Shown: positions 22,126 to 32,016, counted from the stretch's first letter. The stretch is 33,378 nucleotides of DNA from RGIG9060 sp036307825 (GCA_036307825.1 JAXJWW010000058.1:1-33378), one strand, 5' to 3'. Numbers and translations are program-made. Notes: generated by a model not told the origin, from the letters alone.

Positions 22126-24333
22126 TTAACGACCTTCTTCTCCAACTTTCCAGTCAACTTCAACTTGACCATCAAATCCATCTCGAATAATTCCGTATGT
22201 ACCACCACCGGCTTTACCACTTTTGATTTGAATTTTGTCGTAAATTACTTTTCCTGGATACATACCAGAACAAGTAACTGTTCCGTCCATTGTTCCACTT
22301 GCGTCCATACTTGCTTTTGTGTTTGTATCACCTGTAATTAAGAAATAAACGCCAGAAGAAGCATTTTTATCTTCAATGTAGTAATCTGCGTAGTTATCAT
22401 AGTGCATTAAAATTCTAGCACCCAAACCATCAATTTTAGCATTGTAAGATAAAGTACCGCTAATTGCACCATTTGCAGTTTCAGAACCAAGTTTATCCAT
22501 ATCGTTACTCTTGTGCATAAGAGTAAGTTTAGTTTGAGAATTTATTGCTGTTTTGTTGTATTCTCTCATGTACTGTTCTGGTGTTAATGCTCCATAACCT
22601 TTTTCTGTTGCAGTATATTCAGCACCCTGTTCAAGAGAGTTTACAGAAAGAACTTTATAGTAATAATAAGTTCTTGTTTTTGCAGTATCGTTTGCATCTA
22701 TAAAAGAAAAGTCTGTTTTTCCGTCATGTACAATTATAGATTCTGTAATTTTTCTAAAGCCAGAATCTGGTTTTGTTGAACGATAAACATGGTAACCACT
22801 AAGACTATTTGTGTCAGCTGGTGCTTTCCAAGTGATTTCTACTGGGAAAACTCCATTTGCATTTGCACTGTAAGAAGAACCAATATTTTTATTCTTTGAA
22901 ACAGAAATATTTGTTGCAGGATTTGGAGAAGGAGCAACAGCTTCGCTTAAAGTACTTTCAACACCATTATAACTTGTAGAAACCTTGTAAAATTCTGCAA
23001 CTTGACTTGTTGGATATGTAATATAACCATCAACTAATTCTGTTTGTTGCAATCCTTCATCGCATAGAGTATACCCATCTTTTTCGTTTGCTGATGCATA
23101 AATATTATATGTGTAAGAAGTTTGTTCTGTTTCATTTCCGATTGCTGGTGTCCATGATAAGTAGATACCTGTGTCAGTTTTTGATACTTTAACAGAACTT
23201 GGTGCACTTAAAATAAATCCTTCTACTGGATTTTTTGAACTTGCTCCAGTATCGGACATTGGAGATTTTAGTTTTTCACCAGTTTCTGAATCAACTGTAA
23301 AAGATTGAATTTGATAGTAATAGTAAACATTAGGTTTTAATGCTTTTGAATCAACAAAAGTTGTACCTGTAAAGTCTGTTACAAGTTGAGTTAAAGATGA
23401 ATCTACAGATGATGTTCTGAAAACTGTATATTTTACTTCTCCGTCTGCTACAACGCCTTCCCAAGAAATTTCAATAGTGTTTTTTGTTCCTCTTCCGTTT
23501 GAAACTACAACATTTTTTGGAGCAACAGGAGCTCCTGCCATCAAAGAATATCCCATGGCTAAAGGAGAGTTTACAGCTTCAATTCCAGAATTATTTACAG
23601 AAATTACTTTATAGTAAAATTCTATTCCTTGTTCATTTGTATCAATTTTGTTAGTGTAAAATAATTTTTTAGTTGTTTCATCAAAAGTAGGACTAACTGT
23701 ACTGATTTTTTCCATACCAGTTCCATTTGAATTTACACCTCGCCAAATTTGATAAGATTTCGCATTCTTTACTTCGTCCCAATAAATTGTAATTGAATTT
23801 GTTGAACGTCCTAAGTCAGCAGAAAGTTTTTGAACAGGCGAGAACAATGTTCCATAAATAGCTTCAGTTGGTAAACTTGGTTCGTAAGAGCTTCTGGGAT
23901 CTTGTGCAACAATTCTGTAGTAATATTTATAATTATTTGTATAAGCCTCTGATGTATAATGTGCATCCGTTGAAGATAACACTATATCTGTATAACTTGT
24001 GTTATAAACAAATTTTTTGATGATTTCAAATTCACTTTCTTCTGGAACAGTTGTAATTGTTGGGTCTTTTACGATAGCTCGTTCTATTGTGTAAGATGTT
24101 GCACCTTTTACAGCATCCCAACTTAATAAAATTGATGTAGGATTTTGTCCTTGCCCAACAAATACTTGTTTAGGTGCTTCAAGTTGAGTGATTTCTTCTT
24201 TTGTTGCAAAAATACTTTCAAGTGAAGTTGAGGAATCTGTATTCATAGGTAACTTAGGTTGAAACATTTGAGTACAGGAGGTTAGTGTGAGTAGAGTGAT
24301 AAATATTGTTAAAATAAGTTTATTGTGTTTCAT
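22126..24333 (-). CDS. Lipoprotein with about five fibronectin type III domains
   Basis: 735 aa. Lipobox LTSC (C20), so it should be lipid-anchored. Five FN3-type units follow, each with a Trp in strand B: ILLSWDAVKGATSYTIERA, ITIYWDEVKNAKSYQIWRG, IEISWEGVVADGEVKYTVFR, IYLSWTPAIGNETEQ and VEITWKAPADTNSLSGYHVY. The last 150 residues are a separate beta-rich domain (ISGTLSYNAKIDGLGARI to VEVDWKVGEEGR) that I do not recognise. AAGGAGG precedes the ATG. It starts 18 nt after the larger FN3 gene and is coexpressed with it. A surface adhesin or periplasmic binding role is possible; unproven. Confidence 0.85.
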   Translation of the reverse strand: MKHNKLILTIFITLLTLTSCTQMFQPKLPMNTDSSTSLESIFATKEEITQLEAPKQVFVGQGQNPTSILLSWDAVKGATSYTIERAIVKDPTITTVPEESEFEIIKKFVYNTSYTDIVLSSTDAHYTSEAYTNNYKYYYRIVAQDPRSSYEPSLPTEAIYGTLFSPVQKLSADLGRSTNSITIYWDEVKNAKSYQIWRGVNSNGTGMEKISTVSPTFDETTKKLFYTNKIDTNEQGIEFYYKVISVNNSGIEAVNSPLAMGYSLMAGAPVAPKNVVVSNGRGTKNTIEISWEGVVADGEVKYTVFRTSSVDSSLTQLVTDFTGTTFVDSKALKPNVYYYYQIQSFTVDSETGEKLKSPMSDTGASSKNPVEGFILSAPSSVKVSKTDTGIYLSWTPAIGNETEQTSYTYNIYASANEKDGYTLCDEGLQQTELVDGYITYPTSQVAEFYKVSTSYNGVESTLSEAVAPSPNPATNISVSKNKNIGSSYSANANGVFPVEITWKAPADTNSLSGYHVYRSTKPDSGFRKITESIIVHDGKTDFSFIDANDTAKTRTYYYYKVLSVNSLEQGAEYTATEKGYGALTPEQYMREYNKTAINSQTKLTLMHKSNDMDKLGSETANGAISGTLSYNAKIDGLGARILMHYDNYADYYIEDKNASSGVYFLITGDTNTKASMDASGTMDGTVTCSGMYPGKVIYDKIQIKSGKAGGGTYGIIRDGFDGQVEVDWKVGEEGR

Positions 24334-24351
24334 GTTGCGTGCCTCCTTATT

Positions 24352-27300
24352 TTACCACCAACCGTAAGTGGCGTCATTAAGTAAGTATTTTTCATCTCCA
24401 TGTATTTGCATAGGGAACCATCTTTTTCTTGTATCGTTGTCAGATGTGTCTACAATTGTTGTTGTTGTTCCATTCCTTGTTACTGATAATTTTAATGTGT
24501 TGTTATCAGGGGCTTCAAAGGTAACAGTTGCAGAGTATAATGATAAATTAGGTTCTGTGTTTGCATAATTTACTGTTAATTTATTCGTATCAGTAAATTG
24601 ATATATATAATTGTCCACATCACCTTTGATATTAAATTTGTATGAATTGCTAGTAGATATTTTTAAGAAATCTGCTGCAATGTTAGCAGGAGTTATCATT
24701 GATGGTGAATAATTTGAAAGAGAATAATGTCCATAAAATTTTCCCCACATGGAAACATCTAAAATTCCATATCTCTCTCTATTTGTGAAAGTTGTACCTG
24801 TACTATTTCCTGCTCCACCATACTTAAATTGATTATTAATATTACTATAATCAGAAAGTCCACCATCATTTATATAAAATGCATAGGCAACAGCAAGCAT
24901 TGTTGCTTTTGCAAGTTCTGCATCAGATATATCTCTATATGCGTACATATTACCTTCATCATCAGCAAAAGATGCTGTGATAACTTGTCCGTTTGAATTT
25001 TCTCTTGTTACAATTACTTGAACGTAATGTTTGTAATCTCGTAAAACTTTAAGAAGACCGTTGTGAACTGTATTATCTGACAATCCATTAGGAGTAATTT
25101 TTACACCGTTACCATCTATAGCGATAGTTGTTTCATTGTATGTGCTAGGAGTTATAGTTCCATCATTTTTGTATGTGGCAACATTTATCCATTCTGAGCC
25201 AAGGTTATTGTTTTTCATGTTTACAGAATAAATGGCATCTTGCTTTGGACCTCTTGCTCTTTTGGAGTAATCCCAATGTGTCCAAGAAATTTTTTCACTG
25301 TATCCAGATTCACCATTTACTGTAACATTTTCAGCCTTTGTGGCTATTGCAAAAGCGTATCCTTTGTTGTGTGGTTCTCCATTTTCATCAACTTTTGAAG
25401 CTAAATCATCTAGGTAAGTTTGATTTGGCTTTGAAGATGTGTCTTCGTAAACAATAGCAAAATCGTAAGGAGTAATTCTTTCGTTAATATTTGTGTTGCT
25501 ATTATATTTTGGAATGAAAACAAATTTACCTGTACCATCAAGGCTTAAATCAGTTTTTTCCCAATTATTTTTACCAGATTCACTACGCCAAAGAATTGGT
25601 GTGTATTGTCTTGTTGATGAAAGATATGGTTTTGTCCAAGTTATAGTTACCTTTCTTGGATCTTCTGATTTTGTTGCAGTAACATTATGTCCATATCCGA
25701 TTGCAGAACCAACAGATTCAATTTTGTCTAAGTTTGAATATGTTACTTTTTCTGCAAGAGAAAGTGTTTCTTCATCAAAACTGTCATTTTCATTTTCTAG
25801 AGGGAATACTGTGTAATGATATGGAAATCCCCAATTTATTTTATCTTGGTTTATTTGCCATTTTGTATTTCCTGAATTTTGATATGAATTATCAAGAAGT
25901 TTAAATTGTGTTCCATCAAAGTTAATTGTTACAATCTGTGATGTATTGTATTCTTCGTTTTGAACAGTAACTTGTGAACCATCTGTATTTACATAGTAAA
26001 AATCTGAACTTTCTAATGTTTTGTTATCTACAGAATATCTATCGCGTTTTACAAGGTATTTTTTAGCACCTTCTACTTTATTCCACCACGTAGAAATTGT
26101 TGTGTAGTTATTAGCAACTAATGATGTTGTAGAAACTAATGCTGGTCCAAGAAGTCTTGTTGTAATATCATCAGCTGTTGAATCAAGAGTATTTTTTGCT
26201 TCGATTTTTACTTGGATATCTTTTCCTGCTTTTGTTGCATCATCGTAAGATTCTGGATGAACAAAGTTGTATGTATATGAGCCATCTGTATTAACAATAA
26301 AGTTTTCTGGATTAACAGATTCTTGTGTAGGGGTAGGAATTATAATAGGTTCTGAATAAACTGTTCCATCAAGAGAATATGATAATTCGTATGTTTCTAC
26401 TTTGTTTACAGGATTCCATTTTATGCTAATTTTGTCATATTTAGGATTTTCTGCATCAAAAATTAATTTTGGCGTCCCTAGTGTAGATAGTGTTACAGGT
26501 TCTGTTTCAACACTTATACCTCTAAGAGCTGTTAATGTGTAAGTTGCACTAAAACCACTTTCTACAAAATGTTCAAAGGTTAGTTTATCACCATTTTCTT
26601 TTCCTTCAATAATTGCAGAAAAATCTTCTATAACATTTTCAGTTCCATCTTCCAGTTCATAAGTGATTGTATATTTTGCTATAGTCTCATCATATGTCCA
26701 AGAAAGAATAACTCTGTCTTTATATCCGTCTTGTGTTGTAAAATTTTTTATCTCTGGTGCCGTTGTATCTTGTGTAACAAGAGTTGTTCCAAATGCTGTA
26801 AGTACATTAATTGGATTTTGTATCGGTTCTCCAGGTTGTGGAAGTGTAAAATTTTCGCCAGGGGTTTTGATGATGTAAAGAGTATAAGTGTAGTAACCTC
26901 GAATATTTGCCCAGTTTGATTCATCTGTTAAATCAAAAATTTTAACCTTTTCATTTACAGATTCTAGTGTTGTAAAATATTCATAAGTTTCAGGCTCTCC
27001 AATTTCGTCTTTTTCGCCATTGTTATCAACTTCAAGTTTATAGCGTTTTTCTGCTAAGATATATGCATAGTCTTTTTCATATCCGAGCATATTCCAAGTA
27101 AATGAAAAACCTGTTTTTATTTCTGTATAAATATCATCTGATTCATCTGCAGTCCCTTTATAGTCTCGGGTTATTTCGTAATTTGCTGTTTCAAACTTAG
27201 GAACAGCCATCAAGAATCCTTGTGTTGTTGTGTAAGATAAATTAGAACTGATTTCTCGAGTTGTTTCATCGGCATAAGATTGAATTTTGTATTCATACAT

Positions 27301-28350
27301 AATTCCACGCTTTAGTTCTGATAAATCTGCAATATCTACATAAGTAACTGTTTGACCAGGTTCGTAAGGTGTATCAGGACTTGATGGAGTGTATTGTGTG
27401 CTAAATGTTTGTTGACTGAATTTACTTTCGATAATTTGCCAATCTTCTTCTTTTGCTTCTTCTGAGGCAACTCTTCTATAAATTTTAAAGTATAAAGGTT
27501 TTGGCTCGTAAATTCCGTTTCCAAGTGCAACATCTACCATTGCTGGTAAGTCAAAAGTAAGAGTAATTTCTGAAGTTGATGTTCCTAAAGTGGCAGAAAG
27601 ATTTTCTGGTGGGTTAGGGCGTAATCTTCTTGCTGTTGCAGAATCCACTTTATCAGAAATTTCTGTATCATTTTGATGTGAAACGATATAAGCTGTAACT
27701 TGATAAGTATAATTTGTGTTAGGTGTTAAATCTTCAAATTTAATTGAAGGATAATCTGAATTTCCATCATGAATTTTTTCTGCCACATTATTTCCTGCTG
27801 GATCAAAACAGTTGATTGTGTAGCGTACATTTTGTTGATATGTTGAAGCGTTACAGTTGTTCATGTACCATAGAACAGAACTTGCTGAGTCTGAGTTTTC
27901 TTCATCTTGTCCGATATAAGTGATTACTGGATTTGCTAAAGTTGTTCCGTGTGCAACTGTACTAAATGGACTTTCTTCTCCATCTTTTTTTACTGCAGTA
28001 ATTTTATAATATTTTGAGGCTCCTGAATTTTCTTCAAGAACATAATTTTGAGTATTTGATGTGGTTTCTGCAATTTGAATAAATCTATCATAGGGAGTTG
28101 GTGCTTCATAGATATAATAACGGGAGGCACTTTTTACACCTTTCCAGGATAATTCAATTTTTCCTTTTAATCCGTGGGTTGCAACTAAATTCTCTGGAGC
28201 TGCCCAAATTGTAACTTCTGGATTTTTTTGCTCTGCATCTTCTGTAGGTGTTTCTACCTTTGGAGATGGAAGTAGGTGATTTTGGCATCCAAAAATAAAA
28301 ATTGCCAAAACTGTAAATAAAATAGATAAAAATAATTTTGACTTTTTCAA
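24352..28350 (-). CDS. Very large FN3-repeat lipoprotein
   Basis: 1332 aa. Lipobox IFGC (C22). At least six FN3-like units can be seen, among them IELSWKGVKSASRYYIYEA, ITLTFDLPAMVDVALG, VILSWTYDETIAKYTITYE, ISIKWNPVNKVETYELSYS, ISTWWNKVEGAKKYLVKRD and VTITWTKPYLSSTRQY. The C-terminal 230 residues form a different domain with AKATMLAVAYAFYINDGG and a Trp-rich end (ATYGWW). The start is TTG with AGAGG about 10 nt before; no ATG fits. First gene of the envelope operon. Probably surface or periplasmic; binding partner unknown. Confidence 0.83.
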   Translation of the reverse strand: MKKSKLFLSILFTVLAIFIFGCQNHLLPSPKVETPTEDAEQKNPEVTIWAAPENLVATHGLKGKIELSWKGVKSASRYYIYEAPTPYDRFIQIAETTSNTQNYVLEENSGASKYYKITAVKKDGEESPFSTVAHGTTLANPVITYIGQDEENSDSASSVLWYMNNCNASTYQQNVRYTINCFDPAGNNVAEKIHDGNSDYPSIKFEDLTPNTNYTYQVTAYIVSHQNDTEISDKVDSATARRLRPNPPENLSATLGTSTSEITLTFDLPAMVDVALGNGIYEPKPLYFKIYRRVASEEAKEEDWQIIESKFSQQTFSTQYTPSSPDTPYEPGQTVTYVDIADLSELKRGIMYEYKIQSYADETTREISSNLSYTTTQGFLMAVPKFETANYEITRDYKGTADESDDIYTEIKTGFSFTWNMLGYEKDYAYILAEKRYKLEVDNNGEKDEIGEPETYEYFTTLESVNEKVKIFDLTDESNWANIRGYYTYTLYIIKTPGENFTLPQPGEPIQNPINVLTAFGTTLVTQDTTAPEIKNFTTQDGYKDRVILSWTYDETIAKYTITYELEDGTENVIEDFSAIIEGKENGDKLTFEHFVESGFSATYTLTALRGISVETEPVTLSTLGTPKLIFDAENPKYDKISIKWNPVNKVETYELSYSLDGTVYSEPIIIPTPTQESVNPENFIVNTDGSYTYNFVHPESYDDATKAGKDIQVKIEAKNTLDSTADDITTRLLGPALVSTTSLVANNYTTISTWWNKVEGAKKYLVKRDRYSVDNKTLESSDFYYVNTDGSQVTVQNEEYNTSQIVTINFDGTQFKLLDNSYQNSGNTKWQINQDKINWGFPYHYTVFPLENENDSFDEETLSLAEKVTYSNLDKIESVGSAIGYGHNVTATKSEDPRKVTITWTKPYLSSTRQYTPILWRSESGKNNWEKTDLSLDGTGKFVFIPKYNSNTNINERITPYDFAIVYEDTSSKPNQTYLDDLASKVDENGEPHNKGYAFAIATKAENVTVNGESGYSEKISWTHWDYSKRARGPKQDAIYSVNMKNNNLGSEWINVATYKNDGTITPSTYNETTIAIDGNGVKITPNGLSDNTVHNGLLKVLRDYKHYVQVIVTRENSNGQVITASFADDEGNMYAYRDISDAELAKATMLAVAYAFYINDGGLSDYSNINNQFKYGGAGNSTGTTFTNRERYGILDVSMWGKFYGHYSLSNYSPSMITPANIAADFLKISTSNSYKFNIKGDVDNYIYQFTDTNKLTVNYANTEPNLSLYSATVTFEAPDNNTLKLSVTRNGTTTTIVDTSDNDTRKRWFPMQIHGDEKYLLNDATYGWW

Positions 28351-28399
28351 AGTATTTTACCTCTTATAATGGAAAATTTATAAATTAACTATGTTGTTT

Positions 28400-28428
28400 A
28401 TACTATAGAAAAGTATTTTTTTAGTCAA
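28400..28428 (-). promoter_or_regulatory. Promoter of the FN3 lipoprotein operon
   Basis: Minus strand: TTGACT (28428-28423), 17-nt spacer, TAGTAT (28405-28400), giving a leader of about 43 nt. Between here and 28576 there is only very AT-rich, low-complexity sequence with long A and T runs. Confidence 0.55.
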
Positions 28429-28576
28429 CAAAATGACAAAGGTATCATCATTTGTCGATTTGTTTTAACAAAAAATTAACATATGCTTAATGGTAATAAA
28501 AAATTTTTTCTTTTTCAAATTTTTTTATTTAAAATAAAAAAAAATAAATTTTTTTTTATTTTTTTTTCAAAACCTG

Positions 28577-28605
28577 TTGACACTTTTTTTTAGATTTGCT
28601 ATAAC
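28577..28605 (+). promoter_or_regulatory. tRNA-Gly promoter
   Basis: TTGACA (28577-28582), 17-nt spacer, TATAAC (28600-28605). AAAACCTG directly precedes the -35 box and CTTTTTT follows it, the same as at tRNA-Val. Long A/T tracts upstream could act as an UP element. Confidence 0.8.
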
Positions 28606-28635
28606 TATATATGTTGATAGCAATTACAACGACTT

Positions 28636-28707
<72 letters not shown>

Positions 28708-28717
28708 CTTAACTAAA

Positions 28718-28748
28718 ACAACCTTGAAATTCAAGGTTGTTTTTTTTT
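28718..28748 (+). terminator. Terminator after tRNA-Gly
   Basis: ACAACCTTGAA pairs with TTCAAGGTTGT (28718-28740), followed by a T-run to 28748. Confidence 0.88.
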
Positions 28749-28820
28749 GCATAAATTATTTTTAATAGCAATTTATCTATTCTTTTTCAATCAACTTTTT
28801 AAACAAATTAAAACTTTTCA

Positions 28821-28848
28821 TTGAAAAAAAAATCTATCATGGTATAAT
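28821..28848 (+). promoter_or_regulatory. Promoter of the purine permease gene
   Basis: TTGAAA (28821-28826), 16-nt spacer, TATAAT (28843-28848) with an extended -10 (TGG directly before). The leader of about 35 nt is too short for a purine riboswitch. AGGAGGAA lies before the ATG. Confidence 0.7.
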
Positions 28849-28889
28849 GTATTATCTTTTATTACATAGTTCTTAGGAGGAACTTTAAA

Positions 28890-30188
28890 ATGGAGAAATT
28901 TTTTAAATTAAAGGAACGTGGTACAACAGTTCGCAACGAAGTGATTGGTGGTATCACAACATTCCTTGCAATGGCTTACATCTTGGCTGTAAACCCAGGT
29001 ATGCTTGGTGAAAGTGGTATGGGATTTGGTCCTGTATTTACTGCTACAGCAATTTCTGCTGCTGTTGCTAGTTTGTGTATGGCATTTTTTGCTAACTTAC
29101 CAGTTGCTCTTGCATCAGGTATGGGATTGAATGCTTTCTTTACATACACAGTTGTATTTGGGATGGGTTGTTCATGGCAATTTGCTTTAACAGCTGTTTT
29201 AATTGAAGGTATTTTATTTATCCTTCTTTCAGTTTTTGGTGTACGAGAAGCAATTATTAACTCAATTCCTGCAACAATGAAAAAAGCAGTTGCTGTTGGT
29301 ATTGGTTTATTTATTTGTCTTATTGGATTATCAAATGCAGGTTTAGCATCAAGTTCAACAGGAACTATTATTGGTTTTGTAAATTTTAATGTTCCATCAG
29401 CTTTAGTTGCAATTATCGGATTGTTTATTACTATTGCATTATATGTATTAAATATTCCTGGAGCAGTTTTGCTTGGTATTATCATTACAACAATTATTGG
29501 AATTCCTTTTGGTGTAACAACTATTCCAGAAGATTTCAAAGTATTCTCTGTTCCAGAAGCTCCTCACTTATTTGCTTTTGAATGGACAAATGTGTTTACA
29601 TTAAAATTCTTTGTTGTATTCTTTACTTTCTTATTTACAGACTTATTTGATACAATTGGAACTTTGATGGGTGTTACAGAACAAGCAGGGCTTGTTGATA
29701 AAGAAGGAAATATTCCTAATGTAAAGGGTGCTTTATTAGCAGATGCAGTAGGTACAGTAGCTGGTGCTTGTTTAGGAACTTCAACAGTTACAAGTTATGT
29801 TGAATCATCAGCTGGTGTTGCTGCTGGTGCTAGAACTGGTCTTGCTTCAGTTGTTACTGCAATTTTATTTATTGTAGCATTATTCTTTACTGATTTATTT
29901 GCTGTAATTCCATCTGCTGCTACAGCTCCTGCATTGATTTTTGTAGGATATTTGATGATGAAACCTGTTATGAAAATTGATTTTGAAGACCCTACAGAAG
30001 GTATTCCTGCATTTATTACAATTATGGTAATGCCATTCTCATATTCAATTTCTAAAGGTATCGCATTTGGTGTAATTTCTTTTGTTTTCTGTAAATTATT
30101 TAGTAAAAAAGCAAAAGATGTTTCTATCATCACATGGATTCTTGCAGCTGTATTTGTAGCATACTTTGTTTTTGAAGCAGTAAAATAA
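28890..30188 (+). CDS. NCS2-family purine permease (AzgA/PbuG type)
   Basis: 432 aa with about 12-14 transmembrane segments. This family imports adenine, guanine or hypoxanthine by proton symport. The N-terminal GTTVRNEVIGGITTFLAMAYIL, ANLPVALASGMGLNAFFTY and FTFLFTDLFDTIGTLMGVTEQ are hallmarks of the AzgA branch rather than the xanthine/uracil branch; TSTVTSYVESSAGVAAGARTGL is the second conserved region. Monocistronic: its own promoter and terminator. Which purine it carries cannot be told. The organism would use it to salvage bases. Confidence 0.9.
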   Translation: MEKFFKLKERGTTVRNEVIGGITTFLAMAYILAVNPGMLGESGMGFGPVFTATAISAAVASLCMAFFANLPVALASGMGLNAFFTYTVVFGMGCSWQFALTAVLIEGILFILLSVFGVREAIINSIPATMKKAVAVGIGLFICLIGLSNAGLASSSTGTIIGFVNFNVPSALVAIIGLFITIALYVLNIPGAVLLGIIITTIIGIPFGVTTIPEDFKVFSVPEAPHLFAFEWTNVFTLKFFVVFFTFLFTDLFDTIGTLMGVTEQAGLVDKEGNIPNVKGALLADAVGTVAGACLGTSTVTSYVESSAGVAAGARTGLASVVTAILFIVALFFTDLFAVIPSAATAPALIFVGYLMMKPVMKIDFEDPTEGIPAFITIMVMPFSYSISKGIAFGVISFVFCKLFSKKAKDVSIITWILAAVFVAYFVFEAVK

Positions 30189-30215
30189 TTTTTAACTTAA
30201 ATAAAATTATTAAAT

Positions 30216-30252
30216 AAATCTAGGTGGAAAATTTTCTGCCTAGATTTTTTTT
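30216..30252 (+). terminator. Terminator after the purine permease gene
   Basis: AAATCTAGG (30216-30224) pairs with CCTAGATTT (30239-30247) and the T-run goes to 30252. Confidence 0.85.
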
Positions 30253-30266
30253 GTTTAAATACACAT

Positions 30267-30310
30267 AAAAAAAAGGCGAGTGTAGAACAAATTTGTTTTA
30301 CAACTCGCCT
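30267..30310 (-). terminator. Terminator after thrC
   Basis: Minus strand: AGGCGAGT (30310-30303) pairs with ACTCGCCT (30281-30274), with further pairing in the loop, then eight T. It faces the permease terminator, so the two convergent genes are cleanly insulated. Confidence 0.85.
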
Positions 30311-30337
30311 AATTATTTTTGAAAATTTATTTATAGA

Positions 30338-31750
30338 TTACAAATTATTTACTAACCATTCTTTGAAATCTTCGTATTTATTTGTCATACTGATTGCGTT
30401 GTCTGGTAAAGAAAGAACTTTTTCAAGTCTATCTGGCATAGAAGGTTCTCTACCAAGTACAGATTGTACGATTTCTCCGAATTTTGCAGGATGTGCTGTT
30501 TCAAGAACGATTCCTACTGCTTGTTTTGATGCAACTTTTTTGCCCCAGAATGGAACATTTGGTGTTAAGCCTGGTTTTTCAGGGTCATTTTTTGTTCCAA
30601 AAATTAAGTCGCTCATTGCATCGTGACGAATATCATCCCAAGCTTTCCATGCAACAGCCCCATGAGGATCGATAATGTATCCTGTTCTTGTGTTACATTC
30701 TTGAATAGCTTTTCGAGTTCCTTCATCATCTAGCCAATATGAAGCAAATAATTGACGAACTTCATCTAATGAGTACATCGCTTGAATTCTTTCGTAGTTA
30801 CTTGGAGCACCAACATCCATTGCATTAGAAATTGTTGAAACAGATGGACGGGCTTTGTATTCACCATAGTTTATCCAGTCTGGAATTGTTTTGTTTGAGT
30901 TTGTTGCAGCGATAAAACCTGTGATAGGAGCTCCCATTTTACGAGAAATCAATCCTGAAGTTAAGTTTCCAAAGTTTCCTGATGGAACACTAATAATGAT
31001 TGATGGGTCGTCGATTTTACTGTCGCGAGGTGCTCTGTGAGTTACAGTTAATGATGCGTAAGTGTAGTAAAAACTTTGTGGCAACAAGCGTGAAATATTA
31101 ATTGAGTTTGCAGAAGATAGTCTAAATTTTTTTCGTAATTCGCTATCTGTGAATGCTGTTTTTACTAATTTTTGACAATCATCAAAAGTTCCTGCAACTT
31201 TTAATGCACGAACATTACCTGTAAAAGTTGAAAGTTGTTTTTCTTGTAAAGGACTGATTTTTCCTTCTGGATACAAAATTGTTACATCAAGCCCCGGAAC
31301 ATTGTGGAATGCACTTCCTACAGCACTTCCTGTATCACCTGAAGTTGCAACAAGAATATGTAATGGATCGTTTTCGTCTTTGTTAAAATAAGACATCATA
31401 CGAGCCATAAATCTTGCTCCAAAATCCTTGAAAGCACAAGTTGGTCCGTGGTAAAGTTCAAGTACGTAAGTTACAGGATCGATAGGTACAACTTGAGCAG
31501 TAAAAGGGTAGCAGTCTGCAATAATTGCTTGTAAATCAGATTCAGGAATTTCTCCATCTGTAAAAAGTTTTGAAGTTTCAAAAGCAATATCTCTAAAAGA
31601 TGGTTCAGGGGATTTTGTTAAAAATCCAATATCAAGTTTTGGAATTTCTACAGGAATGTAAAGTCCACCTGTTTTTTCGTTCATTCCATTTAGTACGGCT
31701 GTTTTAAAACTAACTCTAGCAGAGCTATCTCTTGTATCTGTATAAAGCAT
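30338..31750 (-). CDS. thrC: Threonine synthase
   Basis: 470 aa, the longer form of the enzyme. It converts O-phosphohomoserine to threonine with PLP. LYHGPTCAFKDFGARF has the PLP lysine K108; VATSGDTGSAV and SVPSGNFGNLTSG hold the cofactor phosphate. GGAG lies 6 nt before the ATG. Transcribed alone; no threonine or T-box leader fits in the roughly 28-nt leader. No other threonine genes are nearby. Confidence 0.95.
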   Translation of the reverse strand: MLYTDTRDSSARVSFKTAVLNGMNEKTGGLYIPVEIPKLDIGFLTKSPEPSFRDIAFETSKLFTDGEIPESDLQAIIADCYPFTAQVVPIDPVTYVLELYHGPTCAFKDFGARFMARMMSYFNKDENDPLHILVATSGDTGSAVGSAFHNVPGLDVTILYPEGKISPLQEKQLSTFTGNVRALKVAGTFDDCQKLVKTAFTDSELRKKFRLSSANSINISRLLPQSFYYTYASLTVTHRAPRDSKIDDPSIIISVPSGNFGNLTSGLISRKMGAPITGFIAATNSNKTIPDWINYGEYKARPSVSTISNAMDVGAPSNYERIQAMYSLDEVRQLFASYWLDDEGTRKAIQECNTRTGYIIDPHGAVAWKAWDDIRHDAMSDLIFGTKNDPEKPGLTPNVPFWGKKVASKQAVGIVLETAHPAKFGEIVQSVLGREPSMPDRLEKVLSLPDNAISMTNKYEDFKEWLVNNL

Positions 31751-31785
31751 AAATACTCCAAATATTTTTTTTGTAAAATCGTTTA

Positions 31786-31814
31786 ATTATAACATCTTTT
31801 AGCAAATTTGTACA
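31786..31814 (-). promoter_or_regulatory. thrC promoter candidate
   Basis: Minus strand: TGTACA (31814-31809), 17-nt spacer, TATAAT (31791-31786). Perfect -10, weak -35. Confidence 0.5.
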
Positions 31815-31901
31815 GTAAATAAATCATCTTGAAAAAAATTACTCTATATTTGCGTTTTTTATACATAAAGCGAAAAAAATGAATTAAATGCATTTTTTTG
31901 C

Positions 31902-31936
31902 AAAAAAAAAAGACCTGCAATTTCTTGCGAGTCTTT
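31902..31936 (-). terminator. Terminator after tRNA-Val
   Basis: Minus strand: a 12-bp stem with one mismatch (31936-31925 with 31920-31909), closed by a GAAA tetraloop, then a T-run to 31902. Confidence 0.85.
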
Positions 31937-31943
31937 TGTAAGA

Positions 31944-32016
31944 TGGGCGATGACGGGATCGAACCGCCGACATTTTGGGTGTAAACCAAACGCTCTCCCA
32001 GCTGAGCTAATCGCCC
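31944..32016 (-). tRNA. tRNA-Val (anticodon TAC)
   Basis: 73 nt. Acceptor GGGCGAT/ATCGCCC with discriminator A; D arm GCTC-AGCTGGGA-GAGC; anticodon arm TTTGG-TTTACAC-CCAAA gives TAC, which reads GTA and GTG; T arm GGCGG-TTCGATC-CCGTC. CCA is not encoded. Own promoter and terminator. Confidence 0.97.

Noticed and set aside
28750..28889. Purine riboswitch before the permease gene
   Set aside because: The promoter leaves only about 35 nt of leader, and I see no three-way junction or conserved loops of the purine class.
28976..29539. 187-codon frame antisense to the purine permease gene
   Set aside because: It is the mirror of a strong membrane-protein gene with clear family motifs; it has no ribosome-binding site and no recognisable domain.
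31751..31800. T-box or threonine leader before thrC
   Set aside because: Leader of about 28 nt with no Thr-codon run and no T-box sequence.
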